Assembly (NCBI RefSeq): GCF_003473485.1
Contig: NC_053045.1
Coordinates: forward strand, 8,272,501 to 8,336,500
DNA length: 64,000 bases
Source of the DNA: Medicago truncatula
Taxonomy: Eukaryota; Streptophyta; Magnoliopsida; Fabales; Fabaceae
Direction of reading: 5' to 3'
Part shown: one piece after another, positions 44,431 to 55,800 of the stretch
How the letters are laid out: every line of letters begins with the position of its first letter
Numbering within the stretch: the stretch's first letter is position 1
Made by a program: the position numbers and the translations under genes
Notes under the pieces: model-generated
Seen by the model: only the letters and a program-made list of their open reading frames with translations
Told to the model about the DNA's origin: nothing
Database searches by the model: none

Positions 44431-45183
44431 GAGTAAATTACACTCATCTCCTTTCAAAGATGCTTGAATTACACTCCCCTCCCCTCCTATGTTAAAATAT
44501 ACACTTCCCTCTCCTCTTATTCAAAACATATTAGAAAATATTACATTTCCCTCCCTTGAGAGAAGCTTGAATTACATTCCCCTCCCCTCTTAAGGTAAAA
44601 TCTACACTTTAGTCCCTCACTAATTTTATTTATTTATAATAATCTAGCAAAAAACATAATCTAACACACTTCAAAGAAAAATAGCACCGCAGATTCTTTT
44701 TAATATAATCAAATTTTGAATACATATCTTTCTCTATTTTTTATTCACAATTTCATTAACATATAGTTTTAAAGCCTATTATAAAATATGAAAAACCTAG
44801 AATAAAATTAAAATATTTATAAAATTACTAAAGTCGATTAAGTATGATTATTTAAAAGTGAATTTTATATTCTAAATTATAAAATTAATAACAAAAGATT
44901 TAAATTTAATTGTCGTTGACATTTAGATTATAAATAAACGAATTTATATTTTTTAAATGGTATTTCAAAATTAAAATATATTATAAAAATATTTATTTAT
45001 GTTAAAATAGATTAAAGTGTAGTCCATATTTAATTATTAACGGAGGGGGATGTAATTCAAGAATCTTATAGGGGATGGGAGTGTAAATTTTACTTTTCAA
45101 GGGAGGGAAGTGTATATTTTAACATAAGAAGGGAGGGGAATGTAATTCAAGCATCTTTGAGGGGAGGGGAGTGTAATTTACTC
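44431..45183. mobile_element. Fold-back element with about 180-200-bp inverted arms
   Basis: The left arm begins gagtaaattacactcatctc and includes ttcaaagatgcttgaattac and several ccctcccctc blocks. The right arm is its near-complete reverse complement (about 45005-45183). The centre is AT-rich and unique. A further partial copy of the left arm follows at 45190-45233. Transcription would give a long hairpin RNA. No coding region and no clean target duplication because of the flanking T-runs. Superfamily uncertain (Mutator-like is possible). Confidence 0.7.
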
Positions 45184-45442
45184 TTTTTTGAGTAAATTAC
45201 ACTCATCTCCCTTCAAAGATGCTTGAATTACACTTTTTTTTTTGAACCAATTTCATGCATTTATTTCATTCCTATCCTGTTGCCTTTTTTTTTTTTTACA
45301 ATATTTTCTACACTTATTTAATACGTTTACAAACAGAATACCCTAATTTCAATGCAAACTCGGCTACCCTAATTTCCATATAAACTTGGTTATTTATACC
45401 AAACCCTATACGTGTTTCTCTAAAAAAAAAAAAAACCTAAAC

Positions 45443-47418
45443 TGTAACACACCGTTTTCCCAACTTAAAAATTTCAAACATTCATCAGAGTAAAACATCA
45501 CATAAACGGGATATCACACTTCTTAAAAATTTTAAATAGATAAATAATAATTTATCCTTCAACATAAATCATCAACGTAATAGCAGCGGATTAAATTCAA
45601 CTTCATAAATACTCTTGGCAAGCAGTCCTCATGAAAACATCTCATAAGTTCAGTTAAACAACATAATCATAGCATATACGCAAAGGAAAGAGAAATAGCC
45701 ACTAAAGATCCCCTCCCGTTACGTATCAGAGCAACCTAAGACTCAGCGAGGAAAGGCCACTCACGACAGCAAACACAACAACCTATTCTTGATCACCTGC
45801 AAGTTACTCATATGAAGAGCAACATTTCCAACCAGAAGGGGTGAGATTTCACAAAACAATAATATTAAGCATATAATTCAACAATTATATTTAACAACAT
45901 AAAACATCTTATTATTCATCATAGTTAATAATATATCATAATTCACTTCGTTAACAATTCATATAAAGAATTACAACTTCAACAACTTGGCAACTTATCA
46001 TCTTTGACTCGACAAATGCGACTATGCAACTTAGACCTCTTATATGCATGTGGTACCAATACAGGGCATCAAGCCCCCATCGCTATTTGAGTATTAATAT
46101 ACTTCCAGGGCATCAAGCCCCCATCGCTTATTGAGCTAAAGCTCCAACGTGTTGAGTACAAAGCTCCAGAGCATCAAGCCCCCAACAATGAAATGCTAAT
46201 GCATGGACTCGACCTCTTAAACATCTTAATTCGACAACCTCTTATATAATCCAATAATTTAGAACATCATCATCTTCATCAACTTAGACCGACTCATGCA
46301 GCTTAGTTAAATAACAACAGCAACATAGGCAGTATACAAAAACAGCATGACATAATAATATCAATTGCAAGTCATCAACATCTTAAATATTCAATTATAC
46401 TTCAAGTAATGCACATAACATTGTATCACAACATAATCAACATCAACAACTCGTGAAACAAAGGTCGCAAAACCTAACAAGACACTTTGTTTCTGGGTCA
46501 CTCGCGAGGCGAGAGCCTCTGCTCGCCGTGGCGAGTTCAGGTCAGAATACTACAAGTTTCATTCTACAAACTTTCCAGGTTCAATCTCATCCTACATTAT
46601 GTCCTAATCATTATTAGTCATGTTCAGGCACTCAAAAGCATCTAAGGATCAACTCAGAAGTCAAAATCACGAAATCTTGCATGCTCTCTGGTCAAGCTCG
46701 CTATGGCGAGTTGCGACGTGCAACTCGCGAGGCGGGGAAAGGTTGCTCGCGTGGCGAGCGATGAAGGTCGTTAGGGGCAGAAGTGCAGTTTTTCATCAAT
46801 TTCATCAATTCTCATGGTTTTAAGCCTAACTTCGATTCCAGAATTCATCATAATCGTTATCTAAGGTCTAGGGACAATTTCTACATCAATCTAACAAGTT
46901 TTCACTGTTTAATCATCAATTCTACCAATTTGACCTAATTTCAGATTTCTCTTAAACTCATCCTAATTCATGTTAAATGTAACCGTTGATTCAGAGACTT
47001 AATAGAATTGCAAAGTTAGTCTCACCCTTACCTTAACAATGAAAATCGCAGCTTTCTAGGTTGTTCTCCATTCTCTTGGCTTTTTCTCCCTTTTCTCCAA
47101 AATTGATCGTATGTACAAATGTTTTTTCTAATTAGGTCTTCCTATTTATATCTCTCCATCTATCTTATCTTAATTCTCTTTTGCCCCCAAAACTCTCTAA
47201 AATCTCAAAACAACCCCTAAACTCAATATTTATTTTATTTTCAAATCTTATTTTATTAAACAATAAAATAAGTCACAATTCCTCATAAAATCACATAAAA
47301 CGACCTCAATCGTATAAATCTTAGAAATCACACATATATTATATAAATATAATATAAACTCATCTTAATAACTTCTAGACTCAATTAAATAATTAAATAA
47401 TTCAAAACGGACGTTACA
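45443..47418. mobile_element. Solo LTR, 1976 bp
   Basis: Begins tgtaacacaccgttttccc, ends ggacgttaca (TG...CA with tgtaac/gttaca inverted ends), and is flanked by the 5-bp duplication taaac (45438-45442 and 47419-47423). The F7 unit has the unfilled sequence (cctaaaccgtgtaaaaa) near 60213. It has no internal region and carries repeated gggcatcaagcccccatcgc words (46058-46120) and gcgag-rich text. Probably Ty3/gypsy-type by size and ends, but not proven. A fossil that arrived after the F6/F7 duplication. Confidence 0.82.
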
Positions 47419-47550
47419 TAAACCGTGTAAAAATTTCACACACAAAAAAAAAATCATATATTTTGATATTTAGAGCTTTACAAATGGAAATATGTGACCT
47501 TACAACTTATTTTTTTCACCGTTTATTATTCGTATGTCAAAACTTTATTT

Positions 47551-47558
47551 TATATAAG
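47551..47558 (+). promoter_or_regulatory. Probable TATA box of F6
   Basis: tatataag, 132 bp before the F6 ATG, followed by the conserved leader. The same word at the same distance precedes F7. Confidence 0.5.
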
Positions 47559-47682
47559 CCCAAACACGTTGTCACAACCCTAAAAATCTATATCTAACTT
47601 GCATCGTATCAAGTGAGAAACACAGCCGCTGGAGCTGAGTTGTAATATTAGGGTTACTCTAAACAGGGTAGTAGAAGAGGGC

Positions 47683-48759
47683 ATGGAGAAGAAGAAGACA
47701 TCGGTGCATCTGCCTCATGATTTGATAATCCTAATCTTGTTGAGGTTGCCGGTGAAGTATCTTATACGTTTCAAGTGTGTTTGTAAATCATGGTTTTCTC
47801 TTGTCTCTGATCCCCGCTTTGCAAATTCACAATTTCAATTCACCACTGCAACACATACTCGTAGAATTATAGGCTTATCATCTTTATCTCATGAAATTCG
47901 ATCTATAGATGTTGATGCATGGCTTAATGATGATCTTCCTTCACCGAACCTTAATTTCTTGCTTCCTAAATCTTATTTTCCTTTTGAAATTATAGGGTCA
48001 TGTGGAGGGTTTTTATTTTTATACCGTTTTCCAGACATTTACCTGTGGAATCCATCTACTGGATTTAAGAAACAAATACCCGTGTCTTCTTTTGATTCCA
48101 ACAAACCATATGATAATTTATATGGTTTTGGTTATGACCAGTCAAGAGATGAGTACGTGCTGGTTGTATTTTCCCATGTTTCATCACATTTGGAGGTTTT
48201 CTCGTTTCCAGATAATACCTGGAAAGAAATTGACGGTACTAACTTTGATTACGCTGTCGATCCTTCTCATATAAAAGGGTTGCTATTTAATGGGGCTATT
48301 CATTGGCTGGCTTGGAGTCGTGATTTAGATTTGAATGTTATTATTGTGTTTGATTTAATTAAAAGGAAACTGATTGAAATACCTCTTCAAAATGATTTTG
48401 GCGGACTTACTTTAGATGCTGATTCTGGTTTGTGGGTATTTTGCGAAACTCTGAGCATATGGATTCTAACTTCTGATGGTGAAAGAATTGAAATATGGGT
48501 GTTGAAAGATTACAAAGTGCATTCGTCTTGGAATAAAACTCTTGTTCTTTCTGTTGATTTCATTCCAGATAACTTGAACGTTTCCCCTATGTACTCCACA
48601 AAAAATGGTGAAATTATTATTGTAACAACTGATGGTTCTATATTGGTGAAGTACAATAGTAAAGGGCAGCTGTTAAAGCATCAATCATTCTGTAACAGTC
48701 CATCCAAAGTTGTCATGTATACCGAGTCTCTGCTTTCACTCCCTGGGGACAATGAGTAA
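47683..48759 (+). CDS. F6: F-box protein with FBA domain
   Basis: Intronless, 358 residues, ATG at 47683 (MEKKKTSVHLPHDLIILILL). F-box about residues 9-50 (LPHDLIILILLRLPVKYL, CKSWFSLVSDPRF). FBA motifs: SCGGFLFLY, WNPSTG, YGFGYD, LLFNGAIHWL, IVFDL. One codon longer than F7 in the DYAVDPSHIKG segment. Predicted SCF substrate receptor, substrate unknown. A telo-box-like ttagggtta lies about 35 bp upstream of the ATG. Intact by eye; the solo LTR ends about 265 bp upstream. Confidence 0.93.
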   Translation: MEKKKTSVHLPHDLIILILLRLPVKYLIRFKCVCKSWFSLVSDPRFANSQFQFTTATHTRRIIGLSSLSHEIRSIDVDAWLNDDLPSPNLNFLLPKSYFPFEIIGSCGGFLFLYRFPDIYLWNPSTGFKKQIPVSSFDSNKPYDNLYGFGYDQSRDEYVLVVFSHVSSHLEVFSFPDNTWKEIDGTNFDYAVDPSHIKGLLFNGAIHWLAWSRDLDLNVIIVFDLIKRKLIEIPLQNDFGGLTLDADSGLWVFCETLSIWILTSDGERIEIWVLKDYKVHSSWNKTLVLSVDFIPDNLNVSPMYSTKNGEIIIVTTDGSILVKYNSKGQLLKHQSFCNSPSKVVMYTESLLSLPGDNE

Positions 48760-50112
48760 GTTTAAGAAGATGACAAAAACAAGAAAATGAGGTACTGAAA
48801 TATCATCATTCACCATTTTCTTGATACTTAATATAATACACCTTTTAGTCACTGTTATAAGTAAAAAACCATTTTTAATTGCATTGAATAACCATTTTTA
48901 TCTAATCTGTAACATTGACCAGATACAAAGTTATACGATGAACATAAAAATTTAGTTTTTTGCTTATTGGATTGTATGGTAAAATAATCTAATTAGTTTA
49001 TGCATGTTGAAGGAGAAAGGTTTTGTTCTCTAATTTCAAATTAATGAGCTATACATGAATTTATAACTTAATGTCTTAACACTTTAATCTTTTGGAAAAG
49101 TTCTGCATGTTTCAATTTAACACAACTTGAGGTCTTACCATTTCATTCTATGAATATAGATTTTGTTTTTGTTTAAGTGTAACACATCTACATGTCCTTT
49201 TTTAGCTAAGTTTGCAGCAGAGTGTATATCAGTTAGAAACACTACTACAGGAGGCATTCTTTTAAAGCTAGAATAAAAGCTTATACCATAGCCTGTCGTA
49301 CATATTTTTATAGAAATTGTGACAAAACAATCGTTTGATGAGAGGTTTCTTGAAGAAACGGAGTTTAAAAGGTTCAGTATCTGATTGTGCACATTATGTG
49401 GATAATAATACATATGCAAATAAAAACATGATTTTTCTATATGTATAAAAAAACATTTCAACGAAGACAAATACAACAATCATAAACTTGATTTTCATTA
49501 TTTTGATTAAATAAGAAATTCAGCATGGTAGTTCTTTCTTTTCATATTATCTTTTGTATGATAAATTATTTATCCGTTGTTTGTAAATGGTGAAATGGGA
49601 TGTATTCGAATAGCTTCCAATTTTAGTTTTTTGTTGTCTTGTCATCATATTATTAAATTATAGAAGCAACCAATGTTTAATAGCTAATGAGAATCATTCA
49701 TTCAACAGGTTCATGAGTTCTAAATGGCAGCATGCATGCTTCTCTTGTTTCAGCACACATCGCTATGACAGTAGCCCGAAAAAGGAAGGGATCTAATGGG
49801 ATTATGCACATCATAGTCAATTTTTATAGTTTGAAAAACCAATGACTATCTATCACTGGTGACATGACTGTGTATTTTTATATTTGATTTTGAGATTATA
49901 GATATGTTGATAAGGATTGGAAAATATTGGGAGATTTTCTTTATGTGTTATCGTTAGGTCTTTGTTATTGTCCAAATTCTCTTAATTATTATCTACAATC
50001 AGTGCAAGATTTTAATGATGTATTTCTTTTCTTTTTTAACTTTTATGAAAACCACGATGAAACAAATATATATAAATAGGTAGAGAACTATTATTATCTA
50101 GCATCAGTGCAG
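48760..50112. other. 3' flank of F6
   Basis: Matches 61599-62498 with some deletions in that copy. It includes the shared F-box 3' flank word tttgtaaatggtgaaatgg near 49585. A minus-strand open frame at 49135-49479 has no recognisable motif and is broken in the other copy, so it is not called. Confidence 0.55.
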
Positions 50113-50285
50113 GTATGAATGTGAGCTAATAGAGAAAATTGTTAAAGGCACGCACTTGGAAGCATAAGAGTTCTTCTGGTTTTGGATAATATTAACCAGA
50201 AACTTGTGAGCATATAACTTGTTGGCTGGAGAACGCGACTGGTTTGCTTCTGGAGAACACGATCGGCGCACTTGAACTCTTTTGT
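50113..50285 (+). pseudogene. Relic of a TNL NBS exon
   Basis: After an acceptor-like gtgcag, the plus strand reads YECELIEKIVK, matching the start of TNL exon 2 (YESEFIEKIV). After a large internal deletion it reads VLLVLDNIN, the kinase-2 motif. A little later, in another frame, it gives LAGERDWFASG, the segment that precedes RNBS-B. The rest is lost. Same strand as F6. A longer version is in the F7 unit. Confidence 0.75.
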
Positions 50286-50753
50286 TAGAATGCCTTTGAT
50301 ATATGTCTAGTTGATCCAAGTGTTATGCAAAGGATATACCATTGAGTTTATGAGTAAATAGGTTCCAATTTGAAGGGGAGAAGGAATAGGAAATTGATTT
50401 GGAAAAACATAGGTAGGTTCCACATGCTGGTATTCAAGGTGCACCGGAAATAAGCTATTGTAGTTTATTCAAAGGTGAGAAATGTGTATATTTTGAAAGG
50501 ATATTGCGAAATAAGATCTAGCTGTCGTATTTAATCTATTGTGACTTTATTCAGCTCAGCGACTCAAACCCATAGCAGAATCCCAAAATAGACAAAATCC
50601 TAGTAAAGTTGCATCAAAATCTTGAAATCCATACAAAATTGCAAGATTTTAAAGGGTTTTGAATTTTGAACGATTTTGTCCATTTAATTTAGTCATTTAT
50701 GTATAAGTATTTTGTGGACTTTAAACTGAGTCATTTATGACTATATACAATTT

Positions 50754-52470
50754 TTTTTTTTTTTTAATCAAAGATAGCCTAGGAGTGAGCTAGGACTATC
50801 CAAAATATATTAGAAAAGAAAGAGAACAAATACAAAGCAAGAAAGAGGGGGACCAAACCAAACCTCTTCAAAAGTTTACAAACCTAAAACCAGGCAACCC
50901 TAGCCTGTTTTGAACATTGTAGCCTCTAATACAAGCAGGCATATCTAGCCAAATAGTAAGATGGTCTAAAGTGAGACTAATATTAGCCAATGCATCAGCA
51001 CAACAATTACCCTCTCTATACACATGAGTAACCATAAAATTTATGCTACTGACAATATGTAAGCAATTGTTCCAACGGTTTCTCAGTCTCCAAGGGATGA
51101 GTGAATGATTTTTAAAGGCATTAACCACCAATGCTGAGTCTGATTCTAGCCATAGGAAATTCCAAAGATGTCTTGCAGCAATTTCAATTGCTCTCATTGC
51201 ACCTGAAAGTTCAGCATGATAAGCGCTACCTATTCCAGTGTTCTCTGCAAAGCAAAGGAGAAACATAGAGTCCTTGTTCCTGAAAATTCCCCCACAAGAA
51301 GAAGATACATTAGTAGCTGCTCCATCTGTGTTGCATTTAATCCAATCAAATATAGGAGGATGCCAGACAACTTCTTTTATCATGGGAGCCTTTGGAGGAT
51401 GAATAGATACATTAAACTTCTTCATGATGATAAAATCAGTGATAGATGATGAAGCTACTGTTTGAGAAAGATTACTAGACAAAGAAACATTAGAAATGAT
51501 TGTAGAGATAGATGACTTCCAGTGGATCTTCTTGTCTTGAAACCTTTGTTGATTTCTAGCATACCAAATAGCATTCAGAATGTTGATAATGGCTGCGGTA
51601 ATAGTAAGCTTGCATTGAGGGTTCCAATTTCTAGAACAAATTTTCCAAATGTCTTCGAAATTCTGGATTTGCAAATTAATGTTCAATATAAAAGCAAACC
51701 ATCTCCAGATATTTTTTGCATAAGGGCATTGTAAAAACAGATGATAAGATGTTTCAAAACAAGACAGGCAAAGAGAGCACATGGAGGGAAGAGAACATCC
51801 TCTTAGGGACAAATTCTCATCAGTGGGAAGCTTGTCATGCATGAGCCTCCATGCAAGGAGGGATTTTGATGGTGGAATGTCACTTGACCAAATTGATTTT
51901 GTCCAGTTCAGCTTTGGAAGATGTTTTCTTTTGAATTCAAAGGCATCCTTGAGGGATAGAGTACCTGTTGGATTATGTTTCCACACCAAACCGTCATCTT
52001 GATCATGCATAGGAAGAGTAACTTGATGCACAAGATTTCTCAAAGAGGGAAAGACTTGGGTTAGTGATTGAGGAATGCTCCATTGATTATTAGATATATA
52101 ACTATTCACTGAGGAAGGAAAGGGAGCAATCAAATCATTAGTTTCATTTAGGATCTGAAATAAAGAATCACCACACCAGTGATCAAACCAAAAGTTGATT
52201 TTCTTCCCATCACCCACTAGCCAAGATGAATTTTCTCTAATAACTTGGAATTCCATTTTGATACCACTCCAAATAGAAGAATAGATATGATGATTAATAC
52301 AAGAAGTACCTCTAAGGACTCTACTCTTAAGGATTTTTGCCCAATGTTCTTCAGACAGCAAGAGATCCCAACAAAGCTTTAGATTAGTGGCTTCATTAAG
52401 ACAAACAAGAGATCTTAGATTTAAACCTCCTTCTTCATAGGGAGCACAAATCTTTTTCCAAGCAACTGCA
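50754..52470 (-). mobile_element. 5'-truncated L1-type LINE with RNase H domain
   Basis: Flanked by the 14-bp duplication actatatacaattt (50740-50753 and 52471-52484), with a poly-A tail (T-run on plus) at the left. One open frame of about 530 codons ends at 50868. It starts in the reverse-transcriptase thumb/connection region (WKKICAPYEEGGLNLRSL), then a zf-RVT domain (residues about 183-270; KLPTDENLSLRGC, CSLC, CFETSYHLFLQCP), then an RNase H-like domain (388-512) with D, E, D, D candidates in CNTDGAA, AELSGA, LESDSA and GNCCADALA. The RT catalytic part is absent, so it cannot act alone. The F7 unit has the empty site at 63290-63303. Confidence 0.9.
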
Positions 52471-52504
52471 ACTATATACAATTTATAACTTGTATTTAGC
52501 ATTA

Positions 52505-52790
52505 TTGGATCAAGTTAACGATTCTCACATCCTTAACACACAAACCTCCCTTATTTTTTGGTTGACACACTTTCCTCCACTTAACCCAAAAAATCTTCCT
52601 ACCACCACCCACCCCTCCCTAAAGAAAAATCCTCCTTGGATATGGGTGATCATCTTCACCACCTTTATCGGCATTTTCAAAAAACAAAGATATAAAATGG
52701 GGAAAGAATTCAACACCGAGTTAAGAGAACAATCCGACCTCCAAGATTCACAAATCGTATTTAAATACGACACAAACCGGCATAAATATT
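52505..52790 (-). mobile_element. Second LINE reverse-transcriptase fragment
   Basis: The minus strand gives LKMPIKVVKMITHIQGGFF and, after a frame change, FFWVKWRKVCQPKNKGGLCV then KDVRIVNL. This is the conserved end of LINE reverse transcriptase (PKNKGGLG-type motif). It abuts the right edge of the other LINE but lies outside its target duplication and has a different sequence, so it is an independent, older fragment. Confidence 0.65.
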
Positions 52791-53873
52791 TCTGAAACCT
52801 TATTATTTCTCGTTGAATTATATCTAAACCTTGGTTTCGAGTTCAAAATCCCCAATGCACAATAGAACTTAGAACCCAAAAGGCTCCAAATTCTGAATTA
52901 ATTCTATCACAGTAAATTCTGAATTAATCCTCACTAGAATCTTTAGCGAGGTCTGATTTTTGGTGAACAATTGATTATGCTAAACAGGAATGGAGATTCC
53001 TCGATTCTGTTTTCTCACTGAATTGATTTAAGACAAGTTACGTGCTAGATTGATTTTTGTTTTTTAAAAACTTCTAGTTGGGTCTTGTCCCCTTTACTGG
53101 ATTTGTTTTCGCTAAATCCAATTCTATCTTTGATTTTCGTGTTGATATAGGCATTATAAGTTTTCTTGAACTCAACTAGAAGTGTACTTTAATTTTCGTA
53201 ATGATATTTATATGCAGAAATTAATGTTGAGATTGTATAATCTTAGTTTTTTTCGTTGGATTGATTTTTCTGAGAATTGTGAAATGTTGAGATAGTATAA
53301 TCTTAGTTTTTTCGTGGGATTGACATTAAGTTATAAAATCGATGCTTGTTGGAGGATGATACTGATTTGTGTTATTTTGAGCTTTATGCGTTTCGATTCA
53401 TTTCCATTGTTAATCTCTTTCGATAGGTATTTTACTCAACATATTTGTTTATGAACTTTGTAGCATAGTTGTTTGAAACTTGGTGATGATGGTTGGCATG
53501 GAAAGGGGCCATATGTTCCTCCCTGGACTTTCCACATGAAACTATTGTTTATCTCAATTCAACTTTAAGGTTATATTCCACATGCAACTTGGTTATTTTT
53601 CATTTTTGATGAAGAATTATACAAAAGAATTTGAATTTGCATGTACAAGAGATTTATTGTGATTGAGTAAAGTTTCTGCAAGTTTGATTTTGATTGAGTA
53701 AAGTGTCTGCAAGTTTAATTTTGCAATGTATTCATGTTTACAGAAACAGATCAAAAAAGATGTTTAGAAGGTTTTGTTGAAAAGGGAAATACTAAAAATA
53801 CTTTGTAATATAGAAGAGGAGGTACGACTTTCTCTTTAGCCTTATTGGTTTGACACAAGTCTTCTATAAAAAA
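52791..53873. other. Gene-free region
   Basis: AT-rich, with local repeats of ataatcttagttttttcg (53237-53315) and of gattgagtaaagt (about 53660 and 53693). No gene recognised. Confidence 0.5.
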
Positions 53874-54250
53874 TGTTGAAAGATGGGGCCTAATTCATAA
53901 TCACAAAACCGGCTTGTAAGGTGAGGAGTGTCTCCTCTTTATAAGCTATCATCAAGAGTCTATCTATCCGATGTGAGACCTGGGTTTCCTAATGCACCCC
54001 CTCACGCCCAGCACTCTTTGGGCTTGGTGCGTGAATAGGTAGGTGTCCCTTGAATTCGAAAAGCTCTGATACCATGTTAAAAGTTGGGGCCTAACTCATC
54101 ATCACAAAACCGGCTTGTGAGGTGAGGATTGCCGCCACTTAAAAATACATTGTCAGGCCAACTCCTAACCGATGTGGGACACTTTACACACCCCCTCACG
54201 CTCAGGACAGGACATCTGAAACGTGGACATAAATGGTTGGTGGCCTGATA
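53874..54250. mobile_element. TRIM/LTR-like repeat, two tandem units
   Basis: Unit 1 starts tgttgaaagatggggcc at 53874; unit 2 starts tgttaaaagttggggcc at 54075. Both share cacaaaaccggcttgt, aggtgagga and ccgatgtg, and the sequence ends in cacccc/gctctgataccat-type text. This resembles a widespread plant terminal-repeat family. The units differ clearly, so it looks old. Non-coding fossil. Confidence 0.5.
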
Positions 54251-54767
54251 GCAGGTAAAATCCAAGCAAGTTTTCTTGTAGTCACTTTAAGTTTTTATTT
54301 ATGTTTGAACCAAAATTTTCCCTTTTGAAAGAGCAGGATGGAACAAAACGTGACAAGGAAACCATAGATTTCTTTACCAATAGGATTAATTAATTAGTTT
54401 GCTTTATAAGTTAACTCCAAGACTTTATATGGAATGTTTTGAACCAAGCTAATATAAACTGCTATGTCATAACTACCTTTTTTCTATATGTCAGGTGAGA
54501 TCTCTTAAAATGAGTGGCTTTGTGCACTGATCTCTTAAAAAATTTAATTTCTTAGTTTAGTTACAGAGTAGAGTTCTTCCTTCTGAGTTTTCTGCTTTTA
54601 AGTGCAAGAAACAAGAAAAAAAATTATTAATACAACCTTGATCAAAAAAATGAAATTTTTGCAACATAGATTTCTATAACTTAACATGATTTACGTTTTT
54701 CTATAAAAAAAAACAGAGAGAAAAGTAAAAAAGAAATTAGGCATCTCAAACAGTTTCCGTTGCATTA
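54251..54767. other. Gene-free region
   Basis: AT-rich, no features recognised beyond A-runs. Confidence 0.5.
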
Positions 54768-55145
54768 TTTTGATTTTTTTTTTCAAGAAGTCATAATGGA
54801 ATATATTAAATCACTATAAGCGGTTCATCTCGCACAAGACGCGCAAAAGAGAACCACCCAAACACATTACAAAGTTAAAGATCACCATGAAATAGTAACG
54901 ATAAAAACAAGATTACACCATAACATCCATACAAGATAAAGGGTGCCGCCACCAATCATGATAACCGAAGGCGAAAGAGTGCATATTGACCTTTAACCAC
55001 AAGAAAGACAAGTAGTTTAACCTTGTTTGCTTTGTGAACTGAATCCAAACCCTTATGATTAAAAATCATATTGTTCATGTCCTTCCAAAATAACCCATCT
55101 TCTTTGGTTTTTTGTCTTGAGAAGAAAAACAATAGTACCGCTCAA
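54768..55145 (-). mobile_element. Probable retroposon 3' fragment
   Basis: Opens with a T-run (54774-54782), then caagaagtcataatggaa, followed by about 350 bp of GC-richer sequence (ggtgccgccaccaatcatg). Reversed, this looks like a LINE 3' untranslated end with a poly-A tail. No coding domain and no target duplication recognised. Confidence 0.4.
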
Positions 55146-55605
55146 TCCTCAATTCTTATTAGCAATCGGCAAATATAGAACTTAAATTAGCATCAAATTA
55201 AATAAATTTTATTGTTGTATGAACTAACAACTAAATTATACAATGTTAAAAACTCAAAGTAAGTTCATGTATTATTATCCAAAATAAGAATTTGTAAAAA
55301 ATTAAAGTTAGTATTGTGTTAGTTCATCCATTTTAAAAATTAAAACAACTTTAATTCTCAATCGTATCTTCCCAATTTTTTTATTTTTTTTTAATATATA
55401 AAATTTAGAAGAAGTCGTAAGTAAGTTAAATGATGAGACTATGAATTAAACCACTTATCACCACAGCCACTGGAACTCTGATCCAACCTGCAAGATTTCA
55501 TTTTTACAACCAACAAACAAAACAGATACAACTCACAAAGAACCTGAAATCAAATTAATGAATATGCATATTAGATACATAGATATGCAACTTGAGGATG
55601 TGCTG
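55146..55605. other. Gene-free region
   Basis: AT-rich, nothing recognised. Confidence 0.5.
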
Positions 55606-55800
55606 TTACGATTTTTTTCTGACTCTGAGAATAGGTGAATTGGAAGGGAGTGAGGAAGACTCCAGTTCATTGATGATTACTCCATTGAGAACGTCGTTGC
55701 CGCACTTCTTGACAGCGCCCTCATCATCTATGTCTAATGTTGTTGCGCTTTCGGATAATCCACATTGTCCGAAGCAAATAATCAAGAAACAAATATAAAT
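55606..55800 (-). CDS. Unrecognised possible exon, 64 codons
   Basis: From an acceptor-like tttcttag (55801-55808) the minus strand stays open to TAA at 55606. It begins with a hydrophobic run (IYICFLIICFGQCGL), then mixed polar sequence (ATTLDIDDEGAVKKC, VIINELESSSLPSNS) ending RVRKKS. There is no ATG in frame and I recognise no family. It could be the last exon of a small gene, a signal-peptide-like remnant, or chance. Codon use looks gene-like for this AT-rich DNA. Confidence 0.25.
   Translation of the reverse strand: MYICFLIICFGQCGLSESATTLDIDDEGAVKKCGNDVLNGVIINELESSSLPSNSPILRVRKKS

Larger units (their letters stand above)
44028..50753. repeat. Segmental duplication carrying F6 (partner 56576-63303)
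   Basis: Matches 56576-63303 in the same orientation, covering the upstream spacer, leader, F-box gene, 3' flank and TNL relic. This copy additionally has the fold-back element, the solo LTR and, at its right edge, the LINE. The other copy has the Helitron-like insertion. Confidence 0.85.

Noticed and set aside
44431-45238. CRISPR-like or tandem-repeat array, from repeated ccctcccct blocks
   Set aside because: The repeats are arms of a fold-back element, not regularly spaced direct repeats with unique spacers, and this is plant nuclear DNA.
49135-49479. 114-codon open frame (-) downstream of F6
   Set aside because: Broken or deleted in the F7 unit; no domain.
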